Shown in pieces: positions 1-10,074 of a DNA stretch of 64,000 bases. The position numbers and the translations under genes were made by a program. The DNA lies in NCBI GenBank assembly GCA_030682255.1, contig JAUXOK010000028.1, positions 310,001-374,000 on the forward strand, read 5' to 3'. Source of the stretch: Bacteroidota bacterium (lineage in GTDB: Bacteria > Bacteroidota > Bacteroidia > NS11-12g > UBA955). The notes under the pieces were generated by a model. That model searched no databases. It was not told where the DNA came from and saw nothing but the letters and a program-made list of their open reading frames with translations. The first letter of the stretch is position 1. The number at the start of each line of letters is the position of its first letter.

Positions 1-1
1 T

Positions 2-1081
2 TGTGCCATGTGCAAATGTGTTATCTCGGAAGGTGGTGGCGATATTTTGCCTACCGAAACAGGTCATATCAATAGAAAAGCACAAAAAGAAGGTGTTAGA
101 TTATCTTGCCAAGTAAAAGTAAAAAACAACATGAAAGTGCAAATTCCAGATGAAATATTTGGAATTAAAAAATGGGAATGTGAAGTGGTTTCAAACTACA
201 ACGTTGCTTCTTTCATTAAAGAATTTGTTGTAAAATTACCAGAAGGCGAAAACTTACATTTTGAAGCAGGTGGATACATCCAAATTGATGTACCAGTGTG
301 TGAAGTGCCTTTCAAAGACATGGACATCAGACCATTGCCAGGCGACCCTGCTGGTGATGATAAATTCAGACCAGATTGGGATAAGTTTAAATTGTGGGAT
401 TTGAAAATGAAAAATCCTGAACCAATTTTCAGAGCTTATTCGATGGCCAACCATCCTGCTGAAGGAAACATCGTAAAACTGAATATCCGTATTGCTACGC
501 CACCATGGGACAGAGCAAAAAATGCTTGGATGGATGTTAACCCAGGTATTTGTTCTTCTTATGTGTTTGGTTGCAAACCAGGAGATAAAGTAACTATTTC
601 TGGTCCTTATGGCGAGTTCTTTATCAAACCAACCAAAGCAGAAATGTTGTATGTAGGTGGTGGAGCTGGTATGGCGCCATTGCGTTCTCATTTGTTTCAT
701 TTGTTTCATACTTTAAAAACAACTGACAGAAAAGTAACTTTCTGGTATGGCGGAAGAAGTAAAAGAGAATTGTTCTATATTGATGAATTCAGAGCCATCG
801 AAAAAGAGTTTCCTAACTTCAAGTTTCATGTGGTATTGAGCGAACCGATGCCAGAAGACAATTGGGTTAACAAAAAAGACGTGAACGACCCAGAAGGTGA
901 TGGATTTACTGGCTTTGTACACAATGCTGTAATCAATGAGTATTTAACCAAACATAAATCTCCTGAAGACATTGAGTTTTATTTCTGTGGACCACCGATG
1001 ATGAACCAAGCCGTTATCAAAATGTGTGACGATTGGGGTGTACCTAAAGAAAATGTAGCCTTCGATGATTTTGGAGGATAA
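2..1081 (+). CDS. nqrF: Na+-translocating NADH:quinone reductase subunit F, C-terminal part (5' end cut by window)
   Basis: NqrF is the NADH-oxidising subunit of the membrane Na+ pump; it passes electrons from FAD to a [2Fe-2S] centre. The frame is open to the left edge and reads CAMCKC there, the last cysteines of the ferredoxin cluster motif, with the fourth Cys in RLSCQV. The internal ATG at 8 is therefore not the start. The flavin-binding RAYS motif, the NADH-binding [12 protein letters not shown] stretch and the C-terminal [11 protein letters not shown] motif are all present. The N-terminal membrane helix and the first ferredoxin cysteine lie outside the window. A bidirectional hairpin terminator follows, so this is probably the last gene of an nqr operon. 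Confidence 0.95.
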   Translation, partial: CAMCKCVISEGGGDILPTETGHINRKAQKEGVRLSCQVKVKNNMKVQIPDEIFGIKKWECEVVSNYNVASFIKEFVVKLPEGENLHFEAGGYIQIDVPVCEVPFKDMDIRPLPGDPAGDDKFRPDWDKFKLWDLKMKNPEPIFRAYSMANHPAEGNIVKLNIRIATPPWDRAKNAWMDVNPGICSSYVFGCKPGDKVTISGPYGEFFIKPTKAEMLYVGGGAGMAPLRSHLFHLFHTLKTTDRKVTFWYGGRSKRELFYIDEFRAIEKEFPNFKFHVVLSEPMPEDNWVNKKDVNDPEGDGFTGFVHNAVINEYLTKHKSPEDIEFYFCGPPMMNQAVIKMCDDWGVPKENVAFDDFGG

Positions 1082-1104
1082 TTTATATTTTATGTTTCAA
1101 TTAA

Positions 1105-1136
1105 AAAAGACCATCGTAAATGATGGTCTTTTTTTG
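1105..1136. terminator. Bidirectional intrinsic terminator
   Basis: A GACCATC/GATGGTC stem, extended by AA/TT pairs, has a loop of about 6 nt, an A-run before it and a T-run after it. It can end nqrF on the plus strand and the leftward operon on the minus strand. Confidence 0.85.
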
Positions 1137-1254
1137 TAGAATCACTAATGAGATAAGATTCAAATATATTTATTTCTGAAGTAATGTTTGAAATAAGACA
1201 TTATAACATCAAGTTATATTATTGAAACCAATTTAATAGAATAAACAAAGATTA

Positions 1255-1734
1255 CTATTCAAACTCAATCTTGTCTTCATAAATAAATGGTATTTTTTGG
1301 ACAGTATTAAAAGTTTTAATTCTGCAATAACCATCAAATTTTATAGGAATGGATTTTTTTTTATTCAAGGCATTTTCAAATAGACCTGATAAACCTTGGC
1401 TGAGCCCTAATTGAAGTGGATTAACCTCAAATCTTATGGGAACCTCAAAGTTTTGTTGGGCATTGATTTCCACTTTGTTGGTTTGACTAATTTGAGAGAT
1501 AAAAACACCGTTTGAATAAGCTTTTATTTCTGTATTGAGCAAACTTGCATCTCTTAAATTAGGATTAAAAAATTTAACTCTACCTATTACAACTGCTTTG
1601 TCTAAATTGATAATTTCTGTAGAATCTATCTCTATGGTTAAAAATTCTGGTGCTTTTAATTTTCCAAAGAAAAACCAATTTGCAAATCCTGTAACTAGAA
1701 TTACAATAACAGTGATTATGATTACCTTTTTCAT
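1255..1734 (-). CDS. LEA14/WHy-domain-like membrane-anchored protein
   Basis: This 159-residue protein has one N-terminal hydrophobic segment (about residues 4-24), then a beta-rich domain of the LEA type 2 / WHy kind. That domain typically shows an early NP motif after a beta strand (here VKFFNPNLRDASL) and long alternating hydrophobic strands ending in basic and acidic stretches. Such proteins are usually periplasm-facing and have poorly known roles, often linked to stress. It lies 3 nt downstream of bshB1 and is the last gene of the leftward operon. The fold assignment rests on pattern only; the exact function is unknown. Confidence 0.6.
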   Translation of the reverse strand: MKKVIIITVIVILVTGFANWFFFGKLKAPEFLTIEIDSTEIINLDKAVVIGRVKFFNPNLRDASLLNTEIKAYSNGVFISQISQTNKVEINAQQNFEVPIRFEVNPLQLGLSQGLSGLFENALNKKKSIPIKFDGYCRIKTFNTVQKIPFIYEDKIEFE

Positions 1735-1736
1735 AT

Positions 1737-2462
1737 TTATGGCAATATATCCGTTAGTAAATTAACTGAAAAGTGATTTACTTTTCTTAATCCTTCAGCA
1801 TATCCACAATTGATTAATCTTCCCCATTGTATCGCTCGTCCTTTAATATGCTCCATAAAGGCAGGTGATGATATTGGAGTTTCAAGTTCTTTGGATTCAG
1901 TATTATAAAACTGTGATGAATAAGCTAATAAGGCTTCCATTCTTTGGTTCCATAATGGACTGACATCAATAAGTATATCTGGCTCAAGGTAATAATCTTG
2001 TATGTATGAATACATAGATTTTGGTCTCCAAGCTTCTTGTATTTCCTCATTATACTTAGTACTCAATTTGATTAGACCCGATAAAAAACAAGCTTCCTTA
2101 ACCAATGTATGTGCTTTTCCATGGTCAGGGTGTCTGTCTGATTCGGCATTCATAAGAACAATGTCTGGCTGAAAGGCTCTAATCATTTTAACCACAGATA
2201 TTAAATTCTCTTCAGAATTGGTAATAAATCCATCTTTAATCCCTAGATTTTGACGAGCAGATAGCCCTAAAATTTGAGAGGCTTTTTTTGATTCTTCCGC
2301 CCTAATAAATTCATCCCCTCTTGTACCCAACTCACCTTTAGTTAAATCTACAATCCCTGTTTTTAAACCATTTATCCGATGTTTGATCATGATGCCAGAA
2401 ATAGATATTTCAACATCATCTGGATGGGCTGCAAAAGCTAAAACATTAATTTTTTGGGGCAT
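1737..2462 (-). CDS. bshB1: Bacillithiol biosynthesis deacetylase BshB1
   Basis: This LmbE/PIG-L family zinc deacetylase would remove the acetyl group from GlcNAc-malate, the second step of bacillithiol synthesis in the cytoplasm. The zinc motif AHPDD is at residues 12-16 and the distal HPDHG motif near residue 112. The TRGDE segment and the C-terminal region fit BshB1 rather than other PIG-L proteins. Length (241 residues) is normal. Its first 17 nt overlap the end of the DUF4294 gene, so the two are probably translationally coupled. No other bsh gene is in the window. Confidence 0.88.
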   Translation of the reverse strand: MPQKINVLAFAAHPDDVEISISGIMIKHRINGLKTGIVDLTKGELGTRGDEFIRAEESKKASQILGLSARQNLGIKDGFITNSEENLISVVKMIRAFQPDIVLMNAESDRHPDHGKAHTLVKEACFLSGLIKLSTKYNEEIQEAWRPKSMYSYIQDYYLEPDILIDVSPLWNQRMEALLAYSSQFYNTESKELETPISSPAFMEHIKGRAIQWGRLINCGYAEGLRKVNHFSVNLLTDILP

Positions 2463-3075
2463 TATCTATCTCTAAAGTTTTAATAATTTCTTCTATTTGA
2501 TAATCAATCACGGGGTCGTATGTCGTTTTCATGTTGGCATCATATGATTTTGCCATAGCTTGCCAAAAAATTGTTTCGAAGGTACCTCTGTAGTTTTTCA
2601 TGATATCCCAAGTTGTTTTACCTGTTTCTCTGTGTATCAATTTTAATAGAATCCTACCCTCTTCAACATAAAAATTCTTTAAATCATCCATGAATTGTTT
2701 TTTAACGGATTTTTCACATTCTTTGATATATTTTTTTCTTGCTTTTTCTGTAGTTAACAAATTGAGATTGTCTTCCATCATTTGCAAACGAAATGCTGCC
2801 AATTTAGCATAAGGCAATGCTTTTTTAACATATCTAACTAATTTGATGTATGCATCTTTTTCCTCTTTTGATAGGGTTTCATGAGTTTTAACAAATCTAT
2901 TTAATAAATAAACCGGGATAGTATCATCACCTTCAATATCATATCCAATTCTAACTATGTATCTATCTCTTCTAATTGAACTGTCATTTTTTGTTGAATC
3001 TGTAGCAACATTTTGAGCATTTGATTCAATGCCCATCATGCATAAAATTAAAATTAAAAAAAATCTCATAGACAA
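2446..3075 (-). CDS. DUF4294 family exported protein
   Basis: The 209-residue protein begins with a signal peptide (hydrophobic residues about 4-19). Its core matches the DUF4294 pattern of Bacteroidota: KLVRYVKKALPYAKLA, then a helical charged region, then GRILLKLIHRETGKTTWD. The function of the family is not known. It sits between lgt (14 nt away) and bshB1 (overlapping 17 nt) in a tight leftward operon, so it is probably co-transcribed with them. Confidence 0.75.
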   Translation of the reverse strand: MSMRFFLILILCMMGIESNAQNVATDSTKNDSSIRRDRYIVRIGYDIEGDDTIPVYLLNRFVKTHETLSKEEKDAYIKLVRYVKKALPYAKLAAFRLQMMEDNLNLLTTEKARKKYIKECEKSVKKQFMDDLKNFYVEEGRILLKLIHRETGKTTWDIMKNYRGTFETIFWQAMAKSYDANMKTTYDPVIDYQIEEIIKTLEIDNAPKN

Positions 3076-3089
3076 TAATATTTCAATAG

Positions 3090-4274
3090 TTATGCCACAT
3101 TATGTTCAATTTTCACTGGTATTTTCTTTTTCAAAGCAAAAACGACTAATGCCAATCCAAATATCATTAATGAAAAAGATATAATTTCTGCTTGAGTGAG
3201 CTTCATACCAAGAAAATCCATGATGGTATTCACTCTGATTTTCTCAATTAAAAATCGTTCTAGTCCGTTGAGAATAAGATAAATACCAAACATTAAGCCT
3301 GCATACTTAATCTTCTTTCTTAGTTGCCAAAGAATAAGAAATAAAATAACACAAACTATAGCTTCGTACATGGGTGTTGGAAAAACAGGTGGCACTAAAT
3401 GATTGCAATGTTGTTCAGCCATACAACCTTCGATTGGAACACCAACACTATTAACATTATTTGGATAATCATAACTCCAAAACCAATCTGGTAAAAAACT
3501 CATCCAATTTGGCTTGGGAGCTTCATTTACTATACCCCAATCACCATCACCACTTACATGACATCCAATTCTACCAGTTCCATAAGCCAACATCATTGCT
3601 GGGGCACCAACATCTAACATGTGTAAAATTTTGATGTTTCGTTTTCTAGCAATATATAATACAGCACCTCCGCCAACAATTAATCCACCATAAAAAGTTA
3701 AACCGCTAAACGACATAATTGCTTCCATTGGATTTGCTCTGAAATCAGACAAATTTTCTAAAATATGAAATAATTTTGAGCCCAAAATTCCACCAACAAA
3801 AGCCGCCATAGTTATCGAACTCATATAATAAGAAGGATCTACGAGTCTAGATTTTTCTATCGGTTGGTTTAATCTTTGTTTTTTATCCTGCCAATAATTA
3901 AATCCCAACATTAATGTCATGAATATAATACCATAAGCAAAATTACCTTGAGAAGATAAAATAAATGATTGCGGATCATTTTTAGTAATTGAAAAGTCTA
4001 ATAATATTGGTAAAAACTTAAATCCTAGAATAAATCCAGTAATTGCAGCCGTAATATAATCTGATTTAGAAAATGGTTTTCCCTCCCAATATTTAATTTC
4101 TTGACCTTTCCCCAAAATGCCATCTTTAAACTTCCGTTTAAGTTCTTTGGTCATTATGAGATTAGCCAAAACAAATGAAACCGCCACAAAAAAACCAAAG
4201 GAATTGATGAGGTGTAAGCCGTTTAGTTCGATACCAAACCAGTCTTTAAAAATATAATAAAAATTAGGATACAT
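3090..4274 (-). CDS. lgt: Prolipoprotein diacylglyceryl transferase
   Basis: Lgt transfers diacylglycerol from phosphatidylglycerol to the lipobox cysteine of prolipoproteins in the inner membrane. The protein is rich in membrane helices and carries the Lgt signature GRIGCHVSGDGDWG with its essential Arg, plus the PTPMYEAI segment near the C-terminus. At 394 residues it is longer than proteobacterial Lgt, as is usual in Bacteroidota. It overlaps the end of mtaB by 11 nt. Several lipoproteins in this window (genes at 12376, 14443, 35139 and 51623) would be its substrates. Confidence 0.93.
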   Translation of the reverse strand: MYPNFYYIFKDWFGIELNGLHLINSFGFFVAVSFVLANLIMTKELKRKFKDGILGKGQEIKYWEGKPFSKSDYITAAITGFILGFKFLPILLDFSITKNDPQSFILSSQGNFAYGIIFMTLMLGFNYWQDKKQRLNQPIEKSRLVDPSYYMSSITMAAFVGGILGSKLFHILENLSDFRANPMEAIMSFSGLTFYGGLIVGGGAVLYIARKRNIKILHMLDVGAPAMMLAYGTGRIGCHVSGDGDWGIVNEAPKPNWMSFLPDWFWSYDYPNNVNSVGVPIEGCMAEQHCNHLVPPVFPTPMYEAIVCVILFLILWQLRKKIKYAGLMFGIYLILNGLERFLIEKIRVNTIMDFLGMKLTQAEIISFSLMIFGLALVVFALKKKIPVKIEHNVA

Positions 4275-5595
4275 GTAATAATTGTTTGTTAGAATAATTG
4301 ATTGTTGCGTTCATAAAGCCATCTGAGTTAATATTTGTTAATTCCACTTCTGTAATTTCATTAATTAAAAGCGGGTCATAATCTACTTCTACTTTGATAT
4401 AGTTTTCAGTAAATCCATACATTTTACCACCTTTTTCTTCATTTTCGAATAATACATTGGCATTTTGATGCAAATGTAATTTATAAAATGCTTGTTTCTT
4501 TTTTTCACTCAATATTCTCAACATTTCTGTTCTTTCATTGCGTTTAAATTGATGCACTTTTCCATTTAGTTTTGCAGCTGTGGTATTTTTTCTTTCTGAA
4601 TATGGAAAAACATGCAAATAAGAAACATCTAATTGATTTAAAAATTTGTAAGTATCCATAAATTCATCTTCACCCTCACCAGGGAAACCTACTATGACAT
4701 CTACTCCAATCGAACAATGAGGCATTAAATTCTTAATTTTAATGATTTTATCTGCGTATAGTTCTTTTTCATATTTTCGTCTCATACTCTTTAAAATAGT
4801 ATTAGATCCGCTTTGTAATGGAATATGAAAATGTGGCATAAATTTACGAGAAGATGACACAAACTCTATGATATTGTCACTCAACAAATTAGGTTCTATT
4901 GAAGAAATACGATACCTATCAACGCCTTCGATATTGTCTATTTCTCGAATCAATGCTTCAAAATTTTCATCATGATTGACCCCAAAATCACCCAAATTAA
5001 CACCAGTTAAAACTATTTCTTTAACACCAGATACAGCAACTTTTCTAACTGAATCTAAGGTTTCTTCGATATTATGGCTTCTGCTTTTTCCTCTAGCCAA
5101 TGGAATTGTGCAAAAAGAACAAAAATAATCGCAGCCATCTTGTAGTTTTAAAAAAGATCTGGTTCTATCTCCAACAGAAAAACCTGGAACAAATATATTT
5201 GTCTCTTTAATATTTTTGTTAAATATAGATGCTTTATCATTTTTTTCTAATGAACTCTTAAGATGATCTATTAAATTAAATTTTTCTGCTGCTCCTAATA
5301 CCAAATCCACACCTGGAATGTTAGCTATTTCATTAGGTTTAAGTTGGGCATAACAACCAATTATCACGATAAATGCATTTGGATTATATTTCAGTGCTTC
5401 TTTAACTACTTTTTTGCATTTTCTATCTGCATGATCTGTAACTGAACAAGTATTTATGACATACAAATCTGCTTGGTTTGTGAATTCTACTTTTCTAAAA
5501 CCATTGTCTTCCAACTGACGACCAATAGAACTCGTTTCCGAAAAATTCAATTTGCAACCAAGGGTATAAAAAGCAACAGATTTTTGATTAATCAT
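4264..5595 (-). CDS. mtaB: tRNA (N6-threonylcarbamoyladenosine(37)-C2)-methylthiotransferase
   Basis: This radical-SAM enzyme converts t6A37 to ms2t6A37 in tRNA. The N-terminal UPF0004 domain has cysteines in TLGCKLN, NTCSVTDHADRKC and IIGCYAQ, which hold the second 4Fe-4S cluster. The radical-SAM motif CDYFCSFC lies at about residues 152-159, and a C-terminal TRAM-like part follows. The TLGCKLNFSE start and NTCSVTDHAD favour MtaB over MiaB or RimO. Length (443 residues) is normal. It lies 9 nt downstream of the nucleotidyltransferase gene and overlaps lgt. Confidence 0.92.
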   Translation of the reverse strand: MINQKSVAFYTLGCKLNFSETSSIGRQLEDNGFRKVEFTNQADLYVINTCSVTDHADRKCKKVVKEALKYNPNAFIVIIGCYAQLKPNEIANIPGVDLVLGAAEKFNLIDHLKSSLEKNDKASIFNKNIKETNIFVPGFSVGDRTRSFLKLQDGCDYFCSFCTIPLARGKSRSHNIEETLDSVRKVAVSGVKEIVLTGVNLGDFGVNHDENFEALIREIDNIEGVDRYRISSIEPNLLSDNIIEFVSSSRKFMPHFHIPLQSGSNTILKSMRRKYEKELYADKIIKIKNLMPHCSIGVDVIVGFPGEGEDEFMDTYKFLNQLDVSYLHVFPYSERKNTTAAKLNGKVHQFKRNERTEMLRILSEKKKQAFYKLHLHQNANVLFENEEKGGKMYGFTENYIKVEVDYDPLLINEITEVELTNINSDGFMNATINYSNKQLLHVS

Positions 5596-5604
5596 GATTA
5601 TTCT

Positions 5605-6708
5605 TTATGTAAAACGTCCTTTATATTTTTCTTTAATATCAGATGTAATCTGTCTGACTTCTTGCTCTTTCTCTAAATGACTGATAAACAAAATATCATG
5701 AGTATCTACTACAAGCATATTTTCCAACCCTTCGATAACTACTAATTTATTTTGACTATCTTCTTGCATAATCAAACAATTTTTAGTATTGTAAGTATCA
5801 ACAATCTGACCGTGAATCATGTTATTATTTTCGTCTTTATCTCTTAACATATACAAAGACTTCCATGTTCCTAAATCACTCCATCCAAAATCAACATGCA
5901 TTATACCAGCAATACTGGTTTTCTCCATAATCGCATAGTCTATTGAAATATTTTTACATAATGGATAATTTTTATTAATAAACTTGGCTTCATCTGGTGT
6001 ATTGTATTTTTTTAACCCTTTTTTAAAGATTTCATACATATCATTTTGATGGATAGAAAACTCATTTAAAATATCAACAGCTTTCCAAATAAAAATACCA
6101 CTATTCCATAAAAAATCTCCACTTTCAATGAATGTTTGAGCCAATTCAAGTGAAGGTTTTTCAGTAAATGTTTTAACTTTATAAATACCTTGTCCTGCTA
6201 TTTCCTCTTTATCTACGTGTTGTATATATCCATAACCCGTATCTGGTCTATTAGGTTTTATACCAAGGGTTAAAAGCAAATTATTTGAACTAACAAAATC
6301 CAAAGCATTTTTAATATTTAATCGAAATGTTTTTTCATCAATTATAAGATGGTCGCTAGGAGCAAATACAATATTAGCATCAGGATTTTTAGCAAAAATC
6401 TTAAAACTTGCATAAGCAACACAAGGGGCTGTATTCATTGCTGCTGGCTCATCAATAATATTTTCAACAGGCAAATCAGGTAACTGATCTGACACCAACA
6501 ATGTGTAGCTAGAATTGGTAATGACATAAATATTCTTATTATCTACGAAAGGTAAATATCTCTCATAAGTTAATCTTAATAAAGATTTTCCAATACCTAA
6601 TATATCATGAAACTGTTTGGGATAACTTTTCTTGCTCAAAGGCCAAAAACGACTTCCCACACCACCGGCCATTATTACTACATAATTATTTTTATTATCT
6701 TTACTCAT
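5605..6708 (-). CDS. Mannose-1-phosphate guanylyltransferase
   Basis: The enzyme makes GDP-mannose from GTP and mannose-1-phosphate for surface polysaccharide synthesis. The N-terminal nucleotidyltransferase signature MAGGVGSRFWPLS is followed by YPKQF, and FAPSDHLI and FTEKPS lie further in. At 367 residues it has only the pyrophosphorylase domain plus a short left-handed helix part, without the C-terminal isomerase domain of bifunctional ManC proteins. It follows the KdsD-like sugar-phosphate isomerase by 3 nt. The separate isomerase at 28178 could supply mannose-6-phosphate. Confidence 0.9.
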   Translation of the reverse strand: MSKDNKNNYVVIMAGGVGSRFWPLSKKSYPKQFHDILGIGKSLLRLTYERYLPFVDNKNIYVITNSSYTLLVSDQLPDLPVENIIDEPAAMNTAPCVAYASFKIFAKNPDANIVFAPSDHLIIDEKTFRLNIKNALDFVSSNNLLLTLGIKPNRPDTGYGYIQHVDKEEIAGQGIYKVKTFTEKPSLELAQTFIESGDFLWNSGIFIWKAVDILNEFSIHQNDMYEIFKKGLKKYNTPDEAKFINKNYPLCKNISIDYAIMEKTSIAGIMHVDFGWSDLGTWKSLYMLRDKDENNNMIHGQIVDTYNTKNCLIMQEDSQNKLVVIEGLENMLVVDTHDILFISHLEKEQEVRQITSDIKEKYKGRFT

Positions 6709-6711
6709 TTT

Positions 6712-7686
6712 CTACAATATTCCTTCTTTGTTTAAATCATGCAAATGAACCATTCCAAAATAATTAGATTCTTTTGTAACAATGATTTGTGTAATTTTTT
6801 TATTTCTCATTTGAAAAGCTGCATTGACAGCTAATTCATTATAATCTATACTTAATGGGTTTGATGTCATAATATCTTTGGCACTGATTCCATTTAAGTC
6901 AGATGTTATTTCAATGATACGTCTAATATCTCCATCAGTAATAATTCCAATTAATTCATTTTCATTTAAAACTGCTGTTGCACCAAGTCTGTTTTTTGAT
7001 ATTTCAACAATGACTTCTTTTAAAGATGCCTCTTTATCTACTGCTGGTTTTAGATTTAAGCTTGCAATATCTCCCGTTGTTAAGTATAATCGTTTACCCA
7101 AAGCACCCCCAGGATGGTATTTTGAAAAATCATTTGAAGTGAACTGTCTACATTTCAATAATGAAATCGCTAAAGCATCACCCATAATTAATTGAGCTGT
7201 AGTGCTCGTAGTAGGGGCTAAATTATTCGGACATGCTTCAAAAGCAACACTAGAGTTAATTATATATTGAGCAGAAGTGGCTAAATATGAATCAATATTA
7301 CCCACCAATGCAATTAAAGGATTCCCAAATTGTTTTAACAAAGGACAAAGGGCTTTGATTTCAGGCGTATTACCACTTTTTGAAATAGCGATTACAATAT
7401 CATTTTTTTGAATCATTCCCAAATCACCATGAATTGCATCTGCTGCATGCATAAAAATCGCTGGTGTTCCAGTTGAATTTAGAGTAGCTACAATTTTTTG
7501 GGCAATTATTGCGCTTTTTCCTATTCCTGTAATAACAACTCTTCCTTCAGAATTTAAAATTAAATTAACAACAGATTCGAAAGAACTGTCTATATAATCA
7601 CTTAATTTATTTAATTCTATCAATTCATCATTAATAGCTTTCTGAGCTATTTCAATAATTGATAAATGTTGTGAAGTATCAGGCAT
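6712..7686 (-). CDS. kdsD: KpsF/GutQ-type arabinose-5-phosphate isomerase (SIS plus CBS pair)
   Basis: The enzyme interconverts ribulose-5-phosphate and arabinose-5-phosphate, the first step toward Kdo for lipopolysaccharide. A SIS domain with VVITGIGKSAIIAQK and HGDLGMI comes first, followed by two CBS repeats. An ATG 15 codons upstream (7731) is open, but the -7 box at 7708-7715 lies between the two. Transcripts would therefore start after it, so the ATG at 7686 (protein beginning MPDTSQ) is the likely start. It is the first gene of the leftward operon running to 1255. Confidence 0.88.
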   Translation of the reverse strand: MPDTSQHLSIIEIAQKAINDELIELNKLSDYIDSSFESVVNLILNSEGRVVITGIGKSAIIAQKIVATLNSTGTPAIFMHAADAIHGDLGMIQKNDIVIAISKSGNTPEIKALCPLLKQFGNPLIALVGNIDSYLATSAQYIINSSVAFEACPNNLAPTTSTTAQLIMGDALAISLLKCRQFTSNDFSKYHPGGALGKRLYLTTGDIASLNLKPAVDKEASLKEVIVEISKNRLGATAVLNENELIGIITDGDIRRIIEITSDLNGISAKDIMTSNPLSIDYNELAVNAAFQMRNKKITQIIVTKESNYFGMVHLHDLNKEGIL

Positions 7687-7707
7687 TAAAAACAAAATAA
7701 TATTCTG

Positions 7708-7715
7708 CAAATTTA
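7708..7715 (-). promoter_or_regulatory. -7 box TAAATTTG of the kdsD operon
   Basis: An exact TAnnTTTG match on the minus strand ends 21 nt before the chosen kdsD start. No clear TTTG box is seen at the usual distance upstream. Confidence 0.55.
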
Positions 7716-7817
7716 ACCTAAAAAATAACATGAAAAATTTTATTAAAAAAGATTTGGTAATGTCATACTAAACATACTAATTTAGTGTACTCATTTAAAA
7801 ATGAAAATATAGACGAT

Positions 7818-10016
7818 ATGAATACAGTTCAAAAGACAATGAACCCCAAAATAGCCCTTAAAGAATTTTTTGGATTTGATGGATTTAAAGGCAATCAAGA
7901 AATTATAATTAATAGTGTATTAAACCGAGAAGATTGCTTTGTAATAATGCCTACAGGAGCAGGCAAATCCTTATGTTATCAATTACCTGCATTAATGATG
8001 GAGGGAACCGCAATTATTATTTCACCACTCATTGCATTGATGAAAAACCAAGTAGACAGCATTAGAGGCTTTGGTGAAAACGACAATGTTGCACATTTTT
8101 TAAACTCGTCACTTTCTAAAACTGAGATTAATAAAGTTAAAGAAGATATGCAACAAAAAAATACTAAACTACTTTATATAGCTCCTGAAACTCTTAAAAA
8201 AGAAGAGACAATAGAGTTTATGAAGAGTTTAGAAATATCATTTGTTGCCATAGACGAGGCACATTGTATAAGTGAATGGGGGCACGATTTCAGACCAGAA
8301 TATAGAAGAATCAAAGAGATGGTAAAAGCAATTAATGATGTTCCAATGATTGCTCTTACAGCTACTGCAACCCCAAAAGTGCAAAGTGATATTCAAAAAA
8401 ATCTTGGCATGCTTGATGCTAAAGTATATAAATCATCGTTTAATAGAACAAATCTTTATTACGATGTAAGACCGAAAGGCAGCAAGGAAAAGGTATTCAA
8501 AGATATAATAACAATCATTAAAGCAAAGCCTGAAAAATCTGGAATTATTTATTGTTTAAGCAGAAAAAGAGTTGAAGAAATTGCAGAAATGCTAAATTTG
8601 AATGGTATTAAAGCATTGCCCTATCATGCAGGATTAGACGCTAAAACCCGTGTAAAAAATCAAGATGCATTTTTGATGGAAGATTGCCATGTTATAGTTG
8701 CAACTATCGCTTTTGGAATGGGAATCGACAAACCAGACGTTAGATTTGTAATGCACTTTGATGTTCCAAAAAGCTTAGAAGGCTATTATCAAGAAACAGG
8801 AAGAGGCGGCAGAGATGGCATGGAAGGAGATTGTGTATTATTTTATAATCCTAGCGACATAGAGAAACTTGAAAAGTTTATGAAAGATAAACCTGTTGCA
8901 GAAAGAGAAATAGGCACACTTTTATTAGATGAAACAAGTTCTTTTGCAGAGAGTTCTCAATGTAGAAGAAGGATATTATTGAATTATTTTGGAGAAAGCT
9001 TTGATGAAGAAAACTGCAATCAAATGTGCGACAATTGTCGTCATCCTAAACCCAAAATGGATGTTTCTGAAGATGTTGTTAATGCATTAAAAGCTATTAA
9101 ATCCATCAATAGTGAAATGTCTTTTACACACATTGTAAATTACATTATTGGCAAAAAAATAGATTCTATTAAAGACCATGCTCACGACAAATTACCAATG
9201 TTTGGAATTGGCAAAGAAAAAAATAAAGTATTCTGGAAAGGTGTTATCAGAATTTGTTTATTAAATAATTACATCTATAAAAATATTGAAAAATATGGCC
9301 TATTGAGTGTAAGTAAACTAGGAGACGAGGCGATAAAAAATCCCAAAAAATTCGAAATGGCAATGGATACAGAATACGAATTTGTATCTGATGATGATTT
9401 TGAAAATGCAGTATTAGAGAGTATAGCTGACGAAATTTTAATGAGAGAATTAAAAGACGTTAGAAAGAAAATTTCAAAACAAGTTGGTCTGCCACCTTAT
9501 GTTATTTTTGGTGATCCGTCATTAGATGATATGGCAACAAGATATCCGATAACCATGGAAGAATTAGAGAAAATTCATGGTGTTGGAAAAAACAAAGCTT
9601 TAAAATACGGACAAGCATTTGTAGATCACATAGCCAATTATGTAAAAATTCATAATATTGATAGACCATCAGATGTAGTAGTAAAAACATCTGGAGAAAA
9701 ATCTAAAAAGAAAATTACAATCATTCTAAATATTGACAAAAAAATGGGGCTTGAAGATATTGCCCGAAGCAATGCAATGTCTTATGAGGAATTGATGGAA
9801 GAATTAGAGCAAATGGTTAGCAATGGTACTAGTTTAGATTTAAGATATTGTATAGATGAAATCATTGAGGAAGAGTATCAAGAAGAGATATTTGCCTATT
9901 TTAGAGGACAAGAAGAAGATGATTTGAATCTAGCTGTAAAAGATTTTGATAATGACTTTTCTTACGAAGAATTACAATTAATGCGTTTACAATTTATTAG
10001 CGATATGGCTAATTAA
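7818..10016 (+). CDS. recQ: ATP-dependent DNA helicase RecQ
   Basis: RecQ is a 3'-5' DNA helicase of recombinational repair. Visible are the Walker A motif MPTGAGKSLCYQ, the DEAH box in AIDEAHCISEWGHDF, the motif VI segment QETGRGGRDG, and the zinc-binding cysteines (QCRRR, then ENCNQMCDNC). An RQC winged helix and an HRDC domain (MEELEKIHGVGKNKALKYG) follow. A C-terminal tail of about 100 residues beyond HRDC is common in Bacteroidota RecQ. A GTG at 7785 would add 11 residues; the ATG at 7818 places the helicase core at the usual distance. Confidence 0.93.
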   Translation: MNTVQKTMNPKIALKEFFGFDGFKGNQEIIINSVLNREDCFVIMPTGAGKSLCYQLPALMMEGTAIIISPLIALMKNQVDSIRGFGENDNVAHFLNSSLSKTEINKVKEDMQQKNTKLLYIAPETLKKEETIEFMKSLEISFVAIDEAHCISEWGHDFRPEYRRIKEMVKAINDVPMIALTATATPKVQSDIQKNLGMLDAKVYKSSFNRTNLYYDVRPKGSKEKVFKDIITIIKAKPEKSGIIYCLSRKRVEEIAEMLNLNGIKALPYHAGLDAKTRVKNQDAFLMEDCHVIVATIAFGMGIDKPDVRFVMHFDVPKSLEGYYQETGRGGRDGMEGDCVLFYNPSDIEKLEKFMKDKPVAEREIGTLLLDETSSFAESSQCRRRILLNYFGESFDEENCNQMCDNCRHPKPKMDVSEDVVNALKAIKSINSEMSFTHIVNYIIGKKIDSIKDHAHDKLPMFGIGKEKNKVFWKGVIRICLLNNYIYKNIEKYGLLSVSKLGDEAIKNPKKFEMAMDTEYEFVSDDDFENAVLESIADEILMRELKDVRKKISKQVGLPPYVIFGDPSLDDMATRYPITMEELEKIHGVGKNKALKYGQAFVDHIANYVKIHNIDRPSDVVVKTSGEKSKKKITIILNIDKKMGLEDIARSNAMSYEELMEELEQMVSNGTSLDLRYCIDEIIEEEYQEEIFAYFRGQEEDDLNLAVKDFDNDFSYEELQLMRLQFISDMAN

Positions 10017-10062
10017 TCACCAATTGTTGATTAATTACTTATAGTTTTTTTTCTCAATTTGA

Positions 10063-10070
10063 TACATTTG
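10063..10070 (+). promoter_or_regulatory. -7 box TACATTTG of the ECF sigma gene
   Basis: An exact TAnnTTTG match. The next 4 nt are TAAG, followed by an ATT codon in frame with the sigma factor. No TTTG box is seen at the usual upstream distance. Confidence 0.6.
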
Positions 10071-10074
10071 TAAG

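Noticed and set aside
254-922. Open frames on the minus strand opposite nqrF
   Set aside because: They lie fully inside a well-supported gene, have no recognisable domain, no promoter box and a composition that reflects the opposite strand.
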